Position numbers and translations under genes: made by a program. Positions 1 to 10,389 of a stretch of DNA of 64,000 bases are shown one piece after another (within the stretch, counting starts at the first letter, position 1; each line of letters starts with the position of its first letter). The stretch lies in contig CM046873.1 of NCBI GenBank assembly GCA_025617745.1, positions 29,773,410 through 29,837,409 on the forward strand, in the 5' to 3' direction. A model generated the notes under the pieces. The model was not told the DNA's origin, did no database searches, and worked only from the letters and a program-made list of their open reading frames with translations. This DNA comes from Heliocidaris erythrogramma. Its lineage: Eukaryota > Echinodermata > Echinoidea > Camarodonta > Echinometridae.

Positions 1-393
1 TGACTCCTATTAGTGCTGTAAAGAAAAAAGAAATCAGATTCCTTGGTTAAAGTAGTGGAAGCAGCATAATTCATAACTTAAAAAAGCCAGGTTTCAAGGT
101 AGAGAAATTACAATTTCTGTACAAAAGAAAGAGGCTATTATAAAACCAGAAATGTTTACAAAGATTTCATGCCGTGAAATAATCAAATCACAACAAAATA
201 ACAAAAAACACAACATTTTTGCAATTTTAAGAAATTTCTTTTGAAGAAAATGGTGGCTATTTTACCATTCACAAATGTTTCTGTTTTTCAGCAGCATCTA
301 TAGTGTTTCATCATTTTTTCATGATACTTAAATGATAATGAAGAATGAAGAAAGGCCTGGATAACACATACATTCACAATAAGCATGAAAACC

Positions 394-533
394 AGGGCCC
401 CTATTGCATAAAACTTACCATTAAGGTAGCTATCAATGGTAACTACCATGGTAACATCACTCAACAGCCAATCAAAATCAAGGTATCCATGGGAGTAACC
501 ATTGTTGGCAAAGTTACTGTTAATGGTAAGGGG
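394..533. mobile_element. Foldback element with AAAACTTACCATTA ends
   Basis: The left part (AAAACTTACCATTA) and right part (TAATGGTAAG) are inverted, with a GGGCCCC start and an internal AGCCAATCAAAATCAAGG that resembles the CCAAT-containing core of the nearby MITE families. It ends in a G tract at 531-541. It is probably a third relative of the palindromic MITEs. Confidence 0.5.
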
Positions 534-549
534 GGGGGGGGCGGCTCAC

Positions 550-686
550 GGGGATGTTTCATCTAGTGTCTTGTCAGTGATTTTTACCGACAGATTTGCT
601 CTCAGCCAATCAGATGCAAAGATTTCAGTAGCTTATAACAGTTATTGCAACTTGTCACTGATAAACACTTTTATGAAACTGGCCCC
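550..686. mobile_element. Chimeric palindromic MITE (CTGGGGAGC-type left, GGGCCC-type right)
   Basis: The left third follows the CTGGGGAGC family (GTTTCATC, CTTGTCAGTGATTTTTACCGAC). The shared core TCTCAGCCAATCAGATGCAA follows, and the right third follows the other family (TTATTGCAACTTGT, TTTTATGAAACTGGCCCC). Confidence 0.75.
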
Positions 687-926
687 AGCTTTGTTTCTAG
701 GAGTGCACAAATTTTCATCAAGTTGTTATTGTTGTTTCAGATTTTTTGTGTACGATTCGGTTTTGAATACTGACGCCATCTACGTGCGGGTTTCTCTTCT
801 TCTGTTTATTTTCGTTTTCAATTTTACTTTTGTCGAGGAGTTCGCAGGTCCGGTTTCAATGACGGTACTTTATCAAGTCATTCATCCCACCGAATAAAAC
901 CCACCATAACTATGTAACTAAAGAAA

Positions 927-1140
927 TTACTGTAAACGTGGAATATTTCGTGGTGTGGAAATTTTGGCGCATTTCGCGCGGCATGAAATGTGTGCAAAAA
1001 TAAAAACAAGCAAATATTTTTTTTAATGTATGCTCTTACCCATGAGCCTAGCACGTTGGCGAAATTAAAAACATGTGAAAGTCACCTTACTTTGCCAAGC
1101 GCAAAAAATTAATCGCGTGAAAATATCCACTTTTACAGTA
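927..1140. mobile_element. MITE with TACTGTAAA...TTTACAGTA inverted ends
   Basis: The left end TTACTGTAAACGTGGAAT and right end TCCACTTTTACAGTA are inverted, with CGCG-containing subterminal repeats (ATTTCGCGCGG; TAATCGCGTG). The TA at both ends suggests a Tc1/mariner-type target. Related sequence lies at about 28290-28440. Confidence 0.55.
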
Positions 1141-1556
1141 GTTGAAATCAAGTCATTATGCATGAAATCAATTTCTCCCTTAAACTGCATTACTTCACTC
1201 ATCTTGTTTGTACATTTTATAATAGAATTACAGGAAAATGTAATTAGGCCATAATATGGAGGTTGCCAAATGCTAATTGGGGATTCACAAAGCCCTGAAC
1301 TGAGCCAGGTTTAAGTTCTCCTGCATAAAAGTGTTGGTCTTTTTTCCTGTATTCGATTATGACAGACATAATTATGCAAAGCTGACTGAAATCTAAGACT
1401 GCAATTTCCTTTTACTGTCAGCGGGAATCAGTGGAAGCAGGTCACTCACCAACGCGTCTTGTATTGGGATAATCAACAAAACAAATTTAATACCTAATAA
1501 GCTGAAAATTTAATGAAGAGTACTGATAAAACTTCTCTATGGTCTATTCTGCAGAT

Positions 1557-1796
1557 TCAGACTCTAACAGGGTGGAAGACCTTTGGGGGTTGTATGACAT
1601 GCTCTGGCGAAAATTGCTCCACAGAATTGCATAACACTAACCAAAGTCTGAACTTTAACCCTGAATTTAACACTATATGCAACCCTATCCCTAACCCTAA
1701 ACTTAACCTAAAACCAATCATAACCATAACCCGATATCTTTGATGAAATAAAGTCCAGAGCATTGGTTGCTGGAGCATATGTCAGAGCACCCCTTT
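1557..1796. mobile_element. GGAGCA/TGCTCC-ended MITE with telomere-like words
   Basis: Inverted ends: ATGCTCTGGCGAAAATTGCTCC on the left (1597-1621) and GGTTGCTGGAGCATATGTC on the right. The interior carries CCCTAACCCTAAA and similar words. Other copies are at 5690-6330, 22766-22995, 28712-28800 and 59610-59795. Confidence 0.6.
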
Positions 1797-1904
1797 GGGA
1801 ATTTGATAAGAAATTATGCTGTTTCTGAAGGATAAAATGTGCACACAGCAAAGTACAGTTTTCTTCTTCCCTTCCTCTGTAATTATCTCTTTCACCCATT
1901 TACA

Positions 1905-2265
1905 TTCTTTCTCTCTCTCTCTCTCTCTCTCTCCTTCATCCATATCACAATTTCTCTTCATTGCTTTTCATCTCACTCCTGTCTCCTTTCTTTTTCTATC
2001 CTTCTCTTCTCTCCATCCTACTTTCATCACTTCCCACTTTCCTCTTCTTTTGTTCTCTTCTCTCTCTCTCTATCCTTCACCCATATCACACTTTCTCTTC
2101 ATTGCTTTTCATCTCGCTTTGTCTCCCTCCTCTCCATGCTCCTTTCATCACTTCCCACTTTCCTCTTCTTTTGTCCTCCTCTGTTGTTCTCTTCTCTCTA
2201 TCTCTCTCTATCTCTCCCTCTTTCACTCTTTCTCTCTCTCACTCTCTCTCCCATCATTCTTCTAT
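1905..2265. repeat. CT-rich low-complexity tract
   Basis: Pyrimidine-rich on the plus strand, with CTCTCT runs and a loose internal repeat (CTCTTCATTGCTTTTCATCT occurs twice, 1953 and 2096). All three frames are open for more than 120 codons simply because stops need purines; this is not coding. Confidence 0.85.
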
Positions 2266-2494
2266 GCAGCATAGCCTCGCGAAAAGAAAAAGAAATAGCG
2301 CTGTAGCCAACTATTACAATCTAGAAATCTCCTAGAGCTCTGATAGAAAAAACTAAAATATATAAAATATGGGTGAAGGGAAACCTTTCAATTTGCAAAT
2401 CTAGAAGAAGCTCCTGCGAGCACAAAAATATTTATTACTCTGCCATCGGGCATCACGACTAGGTCACTTGATGAGGCTAATTGGTATGCTCTTC

Positions 2495-2632
2495 ACGGTC
2501 TGGGGAGGGCAAATCAATGAAGATGCGGGAACAGGTTGGATGCGCTCAGCTAATCATCGTTGACATGATACGGTCCAGGCATAGTCTTGTCAAAACAAAC
2601 CCCAGGATTATCATCATCATCATCATCCTTCG
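2495..2632. repeat. Direct repeat, copy 1 (with 3000-3112)
   Basis: Shares CAGGTTGGATGCGCTCA, then TAATCATCGTTGACATGATA and a CATCATCATCCTT end, with the stretch starting at 3000, about 515 bp apart. The family is unknown. Confidence 0.7.
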
Positions 2633-2999
2633 CCAGTCTGTGAGCATGGACTCTGCTCTGAAACTTGACCACAATACTATCTTTCTACCTATCTAGGTCC
2701 CATAGCTTGGGGCATAATTATTACGGCGACAATGTGACGGATCTTGGGACAAAGTCTCTCCACAACTTTCTGTCTTCAGCTGTTCTAGTTAGCTACTGAA
2801 AAGAAAATACTCTGGATTCGAACAAAAGATGGCTCATATTGAATTTTTTGTTGCTGTGGACCACTTTCTTTTTCATCCTTAAAGGTTCAAACAGGTCAAA
2901 AAATCCATGGGTCCAACAACAGCTCAAGAAACTGACAGCCCAAGAGACCTACAGCTCACGAGACCGGCAACAGTGGTCTCATGAACCCTCTAATCAACG

Positions 3000-3112
3000 A
3001 AGATGCGTGAACAGGTTGGATGCGCTCACCTAATCATCGTTGACATGATACGGTCTAGGGATAACCTTGTCTAAACAAACTCCAGGATCACCATCATCAT
3101 CCTTCCGTAATC
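3000..3112. repeat. Direct repeat, copy 2 (with 2495-2632)
   Basis: The second copy carries a few substitutions and a shorter CAT triplet tract. Confidence 0.7.
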
Positions 3113-3143
3113 TGTGTGCACATACCCTTCTTTCACACTAGAA

Positions 3144-3324
3144 CATTGGGTGATTTTAAGTATGGTGTTAAAATCTGGTGTTAGTGTTAACAGTCAAAAG
3201 TTAGCACTAACTTCATGCCTTTGGACTACTAAAATTAATAGTAAGCGAGGGTTGAAGTTAGTGCTAACTTTTGACTGTTGACACTTACACCAGCCTTTAA
3301 CACCATACTTAAAATCACCCAGTG
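3144..3324. mobile_element. Near-perfect palindromic element, 181 bp
   Basis: The left arm CATTGGGTGATTTTAAGTAT and right arm ATACTTAAAATCACCCAGTG are reverse complements that continue inward past AGTTAGTGCTAAC. This is a typical foldback MITE. Confidence 0.8.
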
Positions 3325-3327
3325 CAT

Positions 3328-3398
3328 CTGTTGAGAGCCAGAAGGGCGTTAATCCTTATCTTTTAGCACAGAGTTAAAGCCCTTCTGGCTCTGAACAG
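3328..3398. mobile_element. Short palindrome, GAGCCAGAAGGGCGTTAA family
   Basis: CTGTTGAGAGCCAGAAGGGC is answered by GCCCTTCTGGCTCTGAACAG. It looks like an internally deleted version of the element at 8899-9325. Another short copy is at 36511-36583. Confidence 0.75.
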
Positions 3399-3407
3399 AC
3401 AAATGAA

Positions 3408-3600
3408 TGCTTAGTGGCTCAGTGACAAAGCAGCGGTCTGGTAAAGGGGAGGTTCCGGGTTCAAAACCTAGCACATGTGCTAGAGCCCTAGTCCCATGGA
3501 CAGGACTTCAGCTGTATGTCCACTGGTTGCTTATCTACAAGCATGTACTTTCTTTCTCAGCAGTAAGCTAGGTAAAATGAATATCAATATTAACAATGTA
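3408..3600 (+). repeat. tRNA-derived SINE
   Basis: A-box-like TGGCTCAGTGAC at 3414-3425 and B-box-like GGTTCAAAACC at 3458-3468 give a Pol III promoter layout. A conserved tail (GGACTTCAGC, TGGTTGCTTATCTACAAGCA) is shared with the copy at 37601. It is not a functional tRNA. Confidence 0.7.
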
Positions 3601-3947
3601 GAAAAAGACAGGTTGTTGTGGGCATGAGCTGTCTAATCAAGGACTCGATCATTCAATCATCAAGATTCAATTTACGACAGATTCATATCAACGTAAAAGA
3701 CCAATTGGTAGATTAATTTGCAAGGGAACGTACCAGTTCAAAAAAAAAAGAATTGTAGAAATAGCAATGTAATCAGAGCTCTAACTCACTCTCTCTCTCT
3801 CTGAGCAAGGACTATCTGAATGAACTGATTCCCAAAGGAATATAAAAGACAAAAGATCATACAAACCCTACTGAAGTCAACCAATCCAATTAATTAAAAT
3901 AGAAGAGACTTCAAGAGAGACATACATGTATTTTATAAGCAAATCTG

Positions 3948-4094
3948 GACCCTGTTTCAAAAAACTTGTTATCAATAACAACTGCCCCATTTCTACGACA
4001 AATTTGCTCTCAGCCAATCAGATTCAAGGATTTCAGTAGCTTATAACAAATATTGTAACTTGTTATTGATAACAAGTTTTATGAAACAGGGCCC
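3948..4094. mobile_element. Palindromic MITE, GGGCCCTG-ended family
   Basis: Ends GGACCCTGTTTCA and TGAAACAGGGCCC, inner ACTTGTTATCAATAACA and its inverse, and core CTCTCAGCCAATCAGATTCA. Confidence 0.85.
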
Positions 4095-4171
4095 AGTTGT
4101 TCCCCAAGTACCAAAGACTACTCATCTGATCTGCAATGGACCATGCTAGAAGATATCAAGGACCATGTTAT

Positions 4172-4251
4172 TTAATCCGTTGACTACTGAATTCTTTAAC
4201 TCTCATAGGCTCAATACAGGAGCCACCCAGTTCCTGTAGTTGATGGGTTAA
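4172..4251. mobile_element. 80-bp TTAA-flanked micro-element, copy 1
   Basis: TTAA on both sides; ends CCGTTGACTAC and GTAGTTGATGG are inverted. The interior is GAATTCTTTAACTCTCATAG and GAGCCACCCAGTTCC. Confidence 0.75.
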
Positions 4252-4666
4252 TTTGTAAATTGCAAAACTCTTCTATGAACACTCAGCTTTCCTTTTTCTG
4301 AGGGATGCATTCACATTTGCTCAAGATCCCTTCTAAGATGGAACGGCTGTCCTCAAGTATTAAAAATAAAGCCCCTTTCAGTGTTTTGTGCGATTACTCT
4401 ATATCTATACAAAAAGTAATTACATGTATTTGTGTGAACGTGGTATAATGAAACATCCTGCAACAGTAGATAATTCACAATCTGACTGGCACAAAAAGTG
4501 TTAACGCCAAGTTCAACTATATAATAGGCTTTTGTAATCCAATTTTTTCTGATAGGAAAGTCACAGTATGATTTGGGGAAAATAATCTGTGGTTGAGAGA
4601 AGGCTTCATAATCGTGAATTCCATTTAAGGTGTATAAATTTACAAGTTTTTTTACATGAAAAAAAG

Positions 4667-5300
4667 TCTTCGGTACCCAAGAGGCTAGTTGCCCAGGGCA
4701 ACGATGACTTGTGTACTCTAGCCCATGTATCAACAGGGGAACAGGACAAACCCATCATCCCTGTTAAAGCTGTATCAACAGACATGACATAATCAATGGT
4801 AGATATGAACTCACTGATTACATGTTGTTTTCCCAAAGGTTAAAAATTCTGAAGGTTCTTTGATCTGAAGCTTCATGAATCAGAAAGGTTCATAATTCCA
4901 AAAGTTTATTTTTTTTGACAATTCATAAATCTAAATATTAAAGAAACCCTATATCATTTTTAAAAACTATATAGGCCTATTTGAAATACACTTTTCTTCA
5001 AATTAAGGTTAATAACTTAACTATTCTAAAGTCTTAGGTACCCAAAAGGCTGGTTGCTCTGGGCAACCATAAATTGCTTACTCTAGCCCCATGTATCAAG
5101 AGCAGGACCTTGTTTATATGAACACAGACAACCTATCAACTATGTAAGCTGTATCAACATGAGTGACATCATCAGAGGTAGCTATTAACCTACTGATGGC
5201 AGGTTGCCATTTCTTCGTGATTAATTACACACATTAAGTAGGTAAATAATAAACCCTATAAACTGTGAACTACCTCTTGCAGCAATAGCAGTTGATTTTA
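4667..5300. repeat. Diverged tandem duplication, about 365-bp unit
   Basis: GGTACCCAAGAGGCTAGTTG (4671) recurs as GGTACCCAAAAGGCTGGTTG (5036). Both are followed by CTCTAGCCC, ATGTATCAA, a GCTGTATCAACA stretch and a GACAT stretch. Part of a third unit (AAGCTGTATCAACACACATG) resumes at 6328, beyond two inserted elements. Confidence 0.65.
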
Positions 5301-5364
5301 CCCCTTTAAACTGACAAGAAACAGAAATATTAGATCCCCCTTCTCTTCAGTATAATACAGAGGC

Positions 5365-5411
5365 CAGGGGCGGATCCAGGATTTTTTTAAGGGGGGGGGG
5401 GGACACACACG

Positions 5412-5459
<48 letters not shown>

Positions 5460-5681
5460 AGGTTATCAGATTTTTTGGGGTCGAATTTTCCTCCAGAATT
5501 GTCAGACAAGCAACAAAAAATAGGTTATCAAATTCTTTAGCTCCACTATTTCTCCAGAATTCTTTGACCAGCACCAAAAAGTAAAAAAACATCAGTTCTA
5601 AAGGGGGGGGGGGCACAATATATTCTTTTCTTTCAAATGGGGGGGGGGGGGACCCGGAATTGCCCCCTAAATCCGCCACTG
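5365..5681. mobile_element. hAT-like MITE with 8-bp target duplication
   Basis: Ends CAGGGGCGGATCCAGG and TAAATCCGCCACTG. The flanking 8-mers are ACAGAGGC and ACAGAGAC, seven of eight matching, as expected for the hAT superfamily. The interior holds three G tracts and an AC microsatellite. Confidence 0.7.
5403..5455. repeat. (AC)n microsatellite
   Basis: An AC dinucleotide run interrupted once by GGGG, inside the hAT-like element. Confidence 0.9.
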
Positions 5682-5689
5682 ACAGAGAC

Positions 5690-6330
5690 TGTATGATGCA
5701 TGCTTTGGCAATTGCTTTGCAGTCAATATCCTACACTAATCGAATTCCAAACTTAAACCCTGGACCGAACACTAGACTTTATCCTTGCCCTAACCTTTTA
5801 CTCTAAACCTAAACTATAACCAATTTGGAACCTTAAACCCTTCCAGGACAATTGACCATATTTTGTGGTTTGGCTTGATAACTTTCGATTCAGAGCTCTA
5901 AAAAATGTACCAGATGCATGAATAGAAAGAGCAAAAGTTTCTTCACACACTGTGTCCATTTTTTTGTTGCATGACCATACTGTGTTTGATGCCAGGAATT
6001 TTAAAAACGAGAATAAGTTTTAAAATCCTTAAATAGGCAACACATTGAGAGGTTCAAAATCATTGTTTTTTAAAATCCAAATTGGCAATTTTTCAACTTT
6101 GACAAAATTTCGACAAACTACCGTATGTATATTGTTTCCAAAGACATTACACCTTATTAGAACCATGTAGCACTACAAAAATATTATTGTTGCCAAGAAC
6201 AAAATGTGATCAATTTAGCCCTTAAATAATATCTGTCCTGAAAGTCTTAACCCTAACCCTATCTATATCTTTCATGAAACAAAGCCTGGAGCAGTTATAA
6301 CTGGAGCACATATCAGGGCACCTCCATGTA
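5690..6330. mobile_element. GGAGCA-ended MITE interrupted by a piggyBac-like MITE
   Basis: The left part (GCATGCTTTGGCAATTGCTT; CCCTGGACCG; ACCCTAA-like words) and right part (CCCTAACCCTATC, TGGAGCAGTTATAACTGGAGCA) belong to the same family as 1557-1796. They are separated by the element at 5833-6250. Confidence 0.6.
5833..6250. mobile_element. piggyBac-like MITE, copy 1 (TTAA-flanked, nested)
   Basis: TTAA at both edges. It starts AACCCTTCCAGGACA and ends TGTCCTGAAAG. It contains ACCATATTTTGTGGTTTGGC and CCAGATGCATGAATAGAAAG, shared with four other copies. The orientation is as in 50307-50726. Confidence 0.75.
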
Positions 6331-6592
6331 AGCTGTATCAACACACATGACACAATCAGTAGTAGATATTAACTTACTCAGTGATTAATTACAGGCACAC
6401 AGTATATTTTCCAAATAACTAAAAGGACTATAAATTCTGAAGTACATTTTGCAGTTTTACCTATGCAGCATGATTTATTTATTTATTTTATTATTCATTT
6501 TTATTTATATCTTGGACAAAAATAAAGCCTGGGGCAATTGTGGTCTGTCTCTGGTAGAAAGCTGTGATTTTTTTATATTCAGCAGCAAGAAC

Positions 6593-7268
6593 CTTGTGCT
6601 GCCATATAAGCATTTTCCTCCTACTTGCAATATAGTGAGTAGTAAAGTCAGAATGCAGTGGCAACTTGTTATCAAGAGCTGCGATATACAAGATTCCTGA
6701 TATACCAAGGTAATTTTGCTGGTACCGGGTCTTTATGTTCTTTTTTTTCTCCCCCTGATACAAGGAGATTCCTGATATAACAAGGTAATTTTTATGGTCC
6801 CAAGGCCCTTGTTATTAGTGAGTTTCTGCTGTACTAATCAAGAAAAACAAAAAACCCACCTGGGGAACGTTTCATCAAGCGTTTTGTCAGTGATTTTTAC
6901 CGACAACTGTTATAAGCTACTGAAATCCTTGCATCTGATTGGCTGAGAGCAAATTTGTCAGTAAAAATCACTGACAAAATGCTTGATGAAACGCTCCCCA
7001 GGTGGGTTTTTTGTTTTTCTTGATTAGTACAGCAGAAACTCACTAATAACAAGGGCCTTGGGACCATAAAAATTACCTTGTTATATCAGGAATCTCCTTG
7101 TATCAGGGGGAGAAAAAAAAAGAACAAAGACCTGGTACCAGCAAAATTACCTTGGTATATTAGGAATCTTGTTATATCGCAGCTCTTGATAACAAGTTGC
7201 CACTGTATTCTGACTTTACTACTCACTATATGCAAGTAGGAGGAAAATGCTTATATGGCAGGCACAAC
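6593..7268. repeat. 676-bp near-perfect palindrome centred on a MITE
   Basis: Arms of about 260 bp (for example CCATATAAGCATTTTCCTCC on the left, GGAGGAAAATGCTTATATGG on the right; GATACAAGGAGATTCC and GGAATCTCCTTGTATC) flank the palindromic MITE at 6862-6999. The arms differ by only a few substitutions. Confidence 0.9.
6862..6999. mobile_element. Palindromic MITE, CTGGGGAGC-ended family
   Basis: Ends GGGGAACGTTTCATCAAGCG and GCTTGATGAAACGCTCCCC, core GCATCTGATTGGCTGAGAGC. It forms the centre of the larger palindrome. Confidence 0.9.
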
Positions 7269-8098
7269 CTAGAAGTAGAGGCACCTATCTATGAAAACAT
7301 CATGCGTTACTTGCCAGCTATCATCTCTGTTAGAAAACTGCTAATGTGACACAGGGTTGCCAGAATCAGGTGTTTACCTGACTAGAATTATGATTTATTT
7401 GTTTAGCTATCCAAATACAAGAAAAATGATCATATGGCATGCACAGTCAATCAGCCAAGAAGTGAAAGCACTTATCCATGAAAATCATGCAACGTTTGCT
7501 GTATCCCTGCTAGGAAGCTGTGAATTTGATGTTGGTTTGCCAGAATCTGGCATTTTCTTATGATTAAGATACTATGAAAGTGAGAAAGAAATGATAATAT
7601 ACACTGTAGAAAGCATAGTCTAGAAGTGAAGGGCATCTATCAGTGAAAGCATATATTTGAGGGGAAAAAATGTGATATTTTCCAGTTACTGTCTGCTCGA
7701 GAGCTAAGAATACAATTTGGGGTAGCCAGAATAGGGTGTTTTGCTGACTAGTAATGCTATTTACTTGCTTAAATATGCAAGCAGGAGAGGATGTTAAAAA
7801 AGCAGGGACTACATGTACCTAGACGTTAGCATATCTATCCATGGAAAACATCATGCTATGTTCGCCAGCTATCGTCTCAGTTAGAAAGATGCCAATGTGC
7901 CATGCTGTTGCAATTCCGACTTGTATACTGATTTAATAGTCATTTTGCAAAACTTGGAGAAAAATTATGATATAAAATGCAATCCCTATAAGGCATCTAT
8001 CTCTGAAAAACATAGTGCAATGTTTGCCAGATATCGCGTCCCTAAGAAAGCTGTGAATGTGAAGCTGCGTGGCTAGAATCTGGTGTTTTGCTGATACT
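7225..8098. repeat. Diverged tandem array, about 180-bp unit, five units
   Basis: A shared block (GCCAGAATCTGGTGTTTTGCTG-like) recurs near 7359, 7538, 7723, 7908 and 8076. Before each is a CATCTATC...GAAAACATCATGC block, a CCAGCTATCGTCTC block and a GAAAGCTGTGAATGTG block. Units are well diverged and no protein is evident. Confidence 0.7.
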
Positions 8099-8204
8099 CG
8101 ATACCCCCTGGAGTCCTCCAAAGTGAAGATGCTTTCCTCTAATCCTGACCTTCCCCATCTCGTACCAACTCCCAGGATACAGTCAAGAGGGTTGGAGAGT
8201 GGTA

Positions 8205-8232
8205 GGAGAGAGGAAGAGATAGATAGACAGAT

Positions 8233-8283
<51 letters not shown>

Positions 8284-8730
8284 TTACAGACAGAAAGGGA
8301 GAATGAAAGAGAAAAGAAATAACTACAAAGAAAGAGAGAGAGAGAGGGAGATAAGTAAAGAAGTAAATAGAGAGAATTATATATATATAAAGAGAGAGAG
8401 AGAGGAAGAGGAAGACAGAGAGAAAGATAGATGGGAAGAAAGAGCTACAAAAAGAGTCCATGATGAAAATAACAAACCATTTTGTAAAGTGCAAATCACC
8501 ACACACGCATTCTCTGAAATGGTGATGAAGAAAGTGGGAAAGAGAGATGAAAGAAAAAGAGAGGGAGAAGAGAGAACAAAGAAAGAAAGGAGAGAAGAGA
8601 GGATCTGAGGAAAAGAGAAAAGAGAGGTGGGGAAGAGAAAACAGAGAGGAAGAGAAGTGATGAGAAGAGAAAGGGATGGGAGAAAACAGGGAAGGAGAAA
8701 GAAAGAAAGAAAGAAAGAAAGAATGTGTAG
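8205..8730. repeat. GA-rich tract
   Basis: Long purine-only runs of GAGA and GAAA, interrupted at 8440-8520 by mixed sequence. The apparent Arg/Glu-rich and Ser/Leu-rich reading frames are composition artefacts. Confidence 0.9.
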
Positions 8731-8898
8731 CAGGCTAGGATGCTGTGTAGCAAATAAAAACAACAGAGAGGCGTAGAGAAAAGCATAAGGAGAGACTGGA
8801 AGATAGAAGGATACAGACAGTACAAGAGAAACAAATCAAATATAGGATAAAATCGATTGATCTAGAAGAAGAAGATGGGAAAGAAGAAATTGTCCGTT

Positions 8899-9325
8899 TG
8901 GAGCCAGAAGGGCGTTAACTCGGTGCACATAGATGCGAGAAAGACGTGAAAATTAAAATTGGCAGCTTTGTTTGTGCTTCTAAATTTAGAATCTGAGAAT
9001 GATATCTGAATAAAAGTTAGCTAAATTGTGTTCTAAGGTAAATACTAATTCTACATCCTAATATTTTGGTTCTGCCTACATAAAATAAAAATTTCAATTT
9101 TGAATAAATTTGTCATATGCGTCTTTCCCACGTTTTTACGCACCTCAACGTTGTGCTAAGCTACCTTACTGCCCTTCTGGGGAGTGTTTCATTAAGCATT
9201 CTGTCAGTGATTTTTACTGACAACTGTTATAAGCTACTAAAATCCATGCATCTGATTGGCTGAGACCAAATTTGTGAGTAAAAATCACTGACAAAACGCT
9301 TGATGAAATGCTCCCCTGGCTCAAA
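8899..9325. mobile_element. GAGCCAGAAGGGCGTTAA element, long form, with a nested MITE
   Basis: It starts TTGGAGCCAGAAGGGCGTTAA and runs through TAATTCTACATCCTAATATT to CTTACTGCCCTTCTGG, where the MITE at 9179-9316 is inserted; CTGGCTC follows. Related internal sequence occurs at 40261-40480 and 49540-49730. Confidence 0.6.
9179..9316. mobile_element. Palindromic MITE, CTGGGGAGC-ended family
   Basis: Ends GGGGAGTGTTTCATTAAGC and GCTTGATGAAATGCTCCCC. It is inserted in the right end of the element at 8899-9325. Confidence 0.88.
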
Positions 9326-9540
9326 ACTGACAAAATGATAGGAATGTCGAAGGAGAGGAGGGAGAAAGTTGCAACACACATAGAACAAAATGTAAGGAAG
9401 GGTTCAACCATTTATAGAAAGGGTAAAGAAAAAGAAAAAAAGTCTACTAGATATTTTTTTAATGACTGCATGTACTCCAAGGAAAATTGTAATAGTTTAC
9501 ATTTAGGTTGGTAAGAATCTTATTTACGATAAATGTAGGG

Positions 9541-9660
9541 TAGAGAGAGAAATACAGAAGGAAAAGAAGAGGGGAGTAAGGAAGCACAGGAGACAGATAG
9601 AAAGAGATCAAGAGAAAGAGAGAGGGAGAGAGAGAAAGAGAGAGGGAGAGAGAGAAAGCT
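9541..9660. repeat. GA-rich tract
   Basis: Purine-rich AGAGAGAAA and GAGAGGGAGA runs; low complexity. Confidence 0.85.
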
Positions 9661-9943
9661 GGAATGAACGATAGAACGTCCATATTTTGCCTGGGGGTTA
9701 GGATGTTGAGTAGCTAATGCAGAGGAAGGGGACTTGAGTGAAAGAAACAAAAAGACTGAAAACGTAAGATAGAAGTTTCACGCACTGCCTGGAGGACAGC
9801 GTGCTTTGTAGCTAATGGAAGAGGATATGAGACAGCTGAACAGAAATCTTCATGAGCCGCGTCTCACACAACTTGCTTAAAATGGCAACTTAAAAGGGTG
9901 GCATAAATAGCGATCATATCTCCATTAATATGTACAATTCAAA

Positions 9944-10213
9944 AGGTAAAAGTGTTAAATTACCATTTAAAAGGGCTGAGGAGTGAGAGTATTTTCAAAA
10001 TGGCAGATTAACACCTTTAACCCATAGACTACGGGAAATGGGTGGCTCCTGTATTAAGCCTATGGGAGTTAAAGAATTCAGTCGTCTACGGGTTAAGATG
10101 CTGGATCCAACAATATAAAGGTTGTGTTGAACTAGGTTGATCTATTACATTGAAACCGTGGCTGAAACTCCTCAGCCCTTTTAAATGGTCATTTAACACT
10201 TTAATTTTTTGAT
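9944..10213. mobile_element. Foldback element with a nested TTAA micro-element
   Basis: CCATTTAAAAGGGCTGAGGAG on the left is answered by CTCCTCAGCCCTTTTAAATGG on the right, with AAAGTGTTAAAT and ATTTAACACTTT outward. The 80-bp micro-element (10017-10096) sits between the arms. Confidence 0.65.
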
Positions 10214-10311
10214 TGTATGTAACATCCCGAACATATTTTTTGTTATATTAGAGTTAGACTAACTCTCTAACAGATAATTACAGTGTACTGTGATGCTGCA
10301 TGAAAGCAAGC
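10008..10311. repeat. Direct segmental duplication, copy 1 (with 10390-10703)
   Basis: Runs from AGATTAACACC to GATGCTGCATGAAAGCAAGC and recurs 382 bp downstream at high identity, including its micro-element. Confidence 0.85.
10017..10096. mobile_element. 80-bp TTAA-flanked micro-element, copy 2
   Basis: TTAA-CCCATAGACTACGGG at the left and GTCTACGGG-TTAA at the right. Confidence 0.8.
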
Positions 10312-10389
10312 TCGAAGAGAAATTTTGAGCATAAATCAAGCATTCTAAATATATGATTATAATTATATGCTGCCATAGAAATTTAGAGA

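Noticed and set aside
1680..1720. Interstitial telomere
   Set aside because: The CCCTAA words are short and recur at the same place in several copies of one MITE family.
8069..8834. Arg/Glu-rich and Ser/Leu-rich frames on both strands
   Set aside because: Composition artefact of the GA tract.
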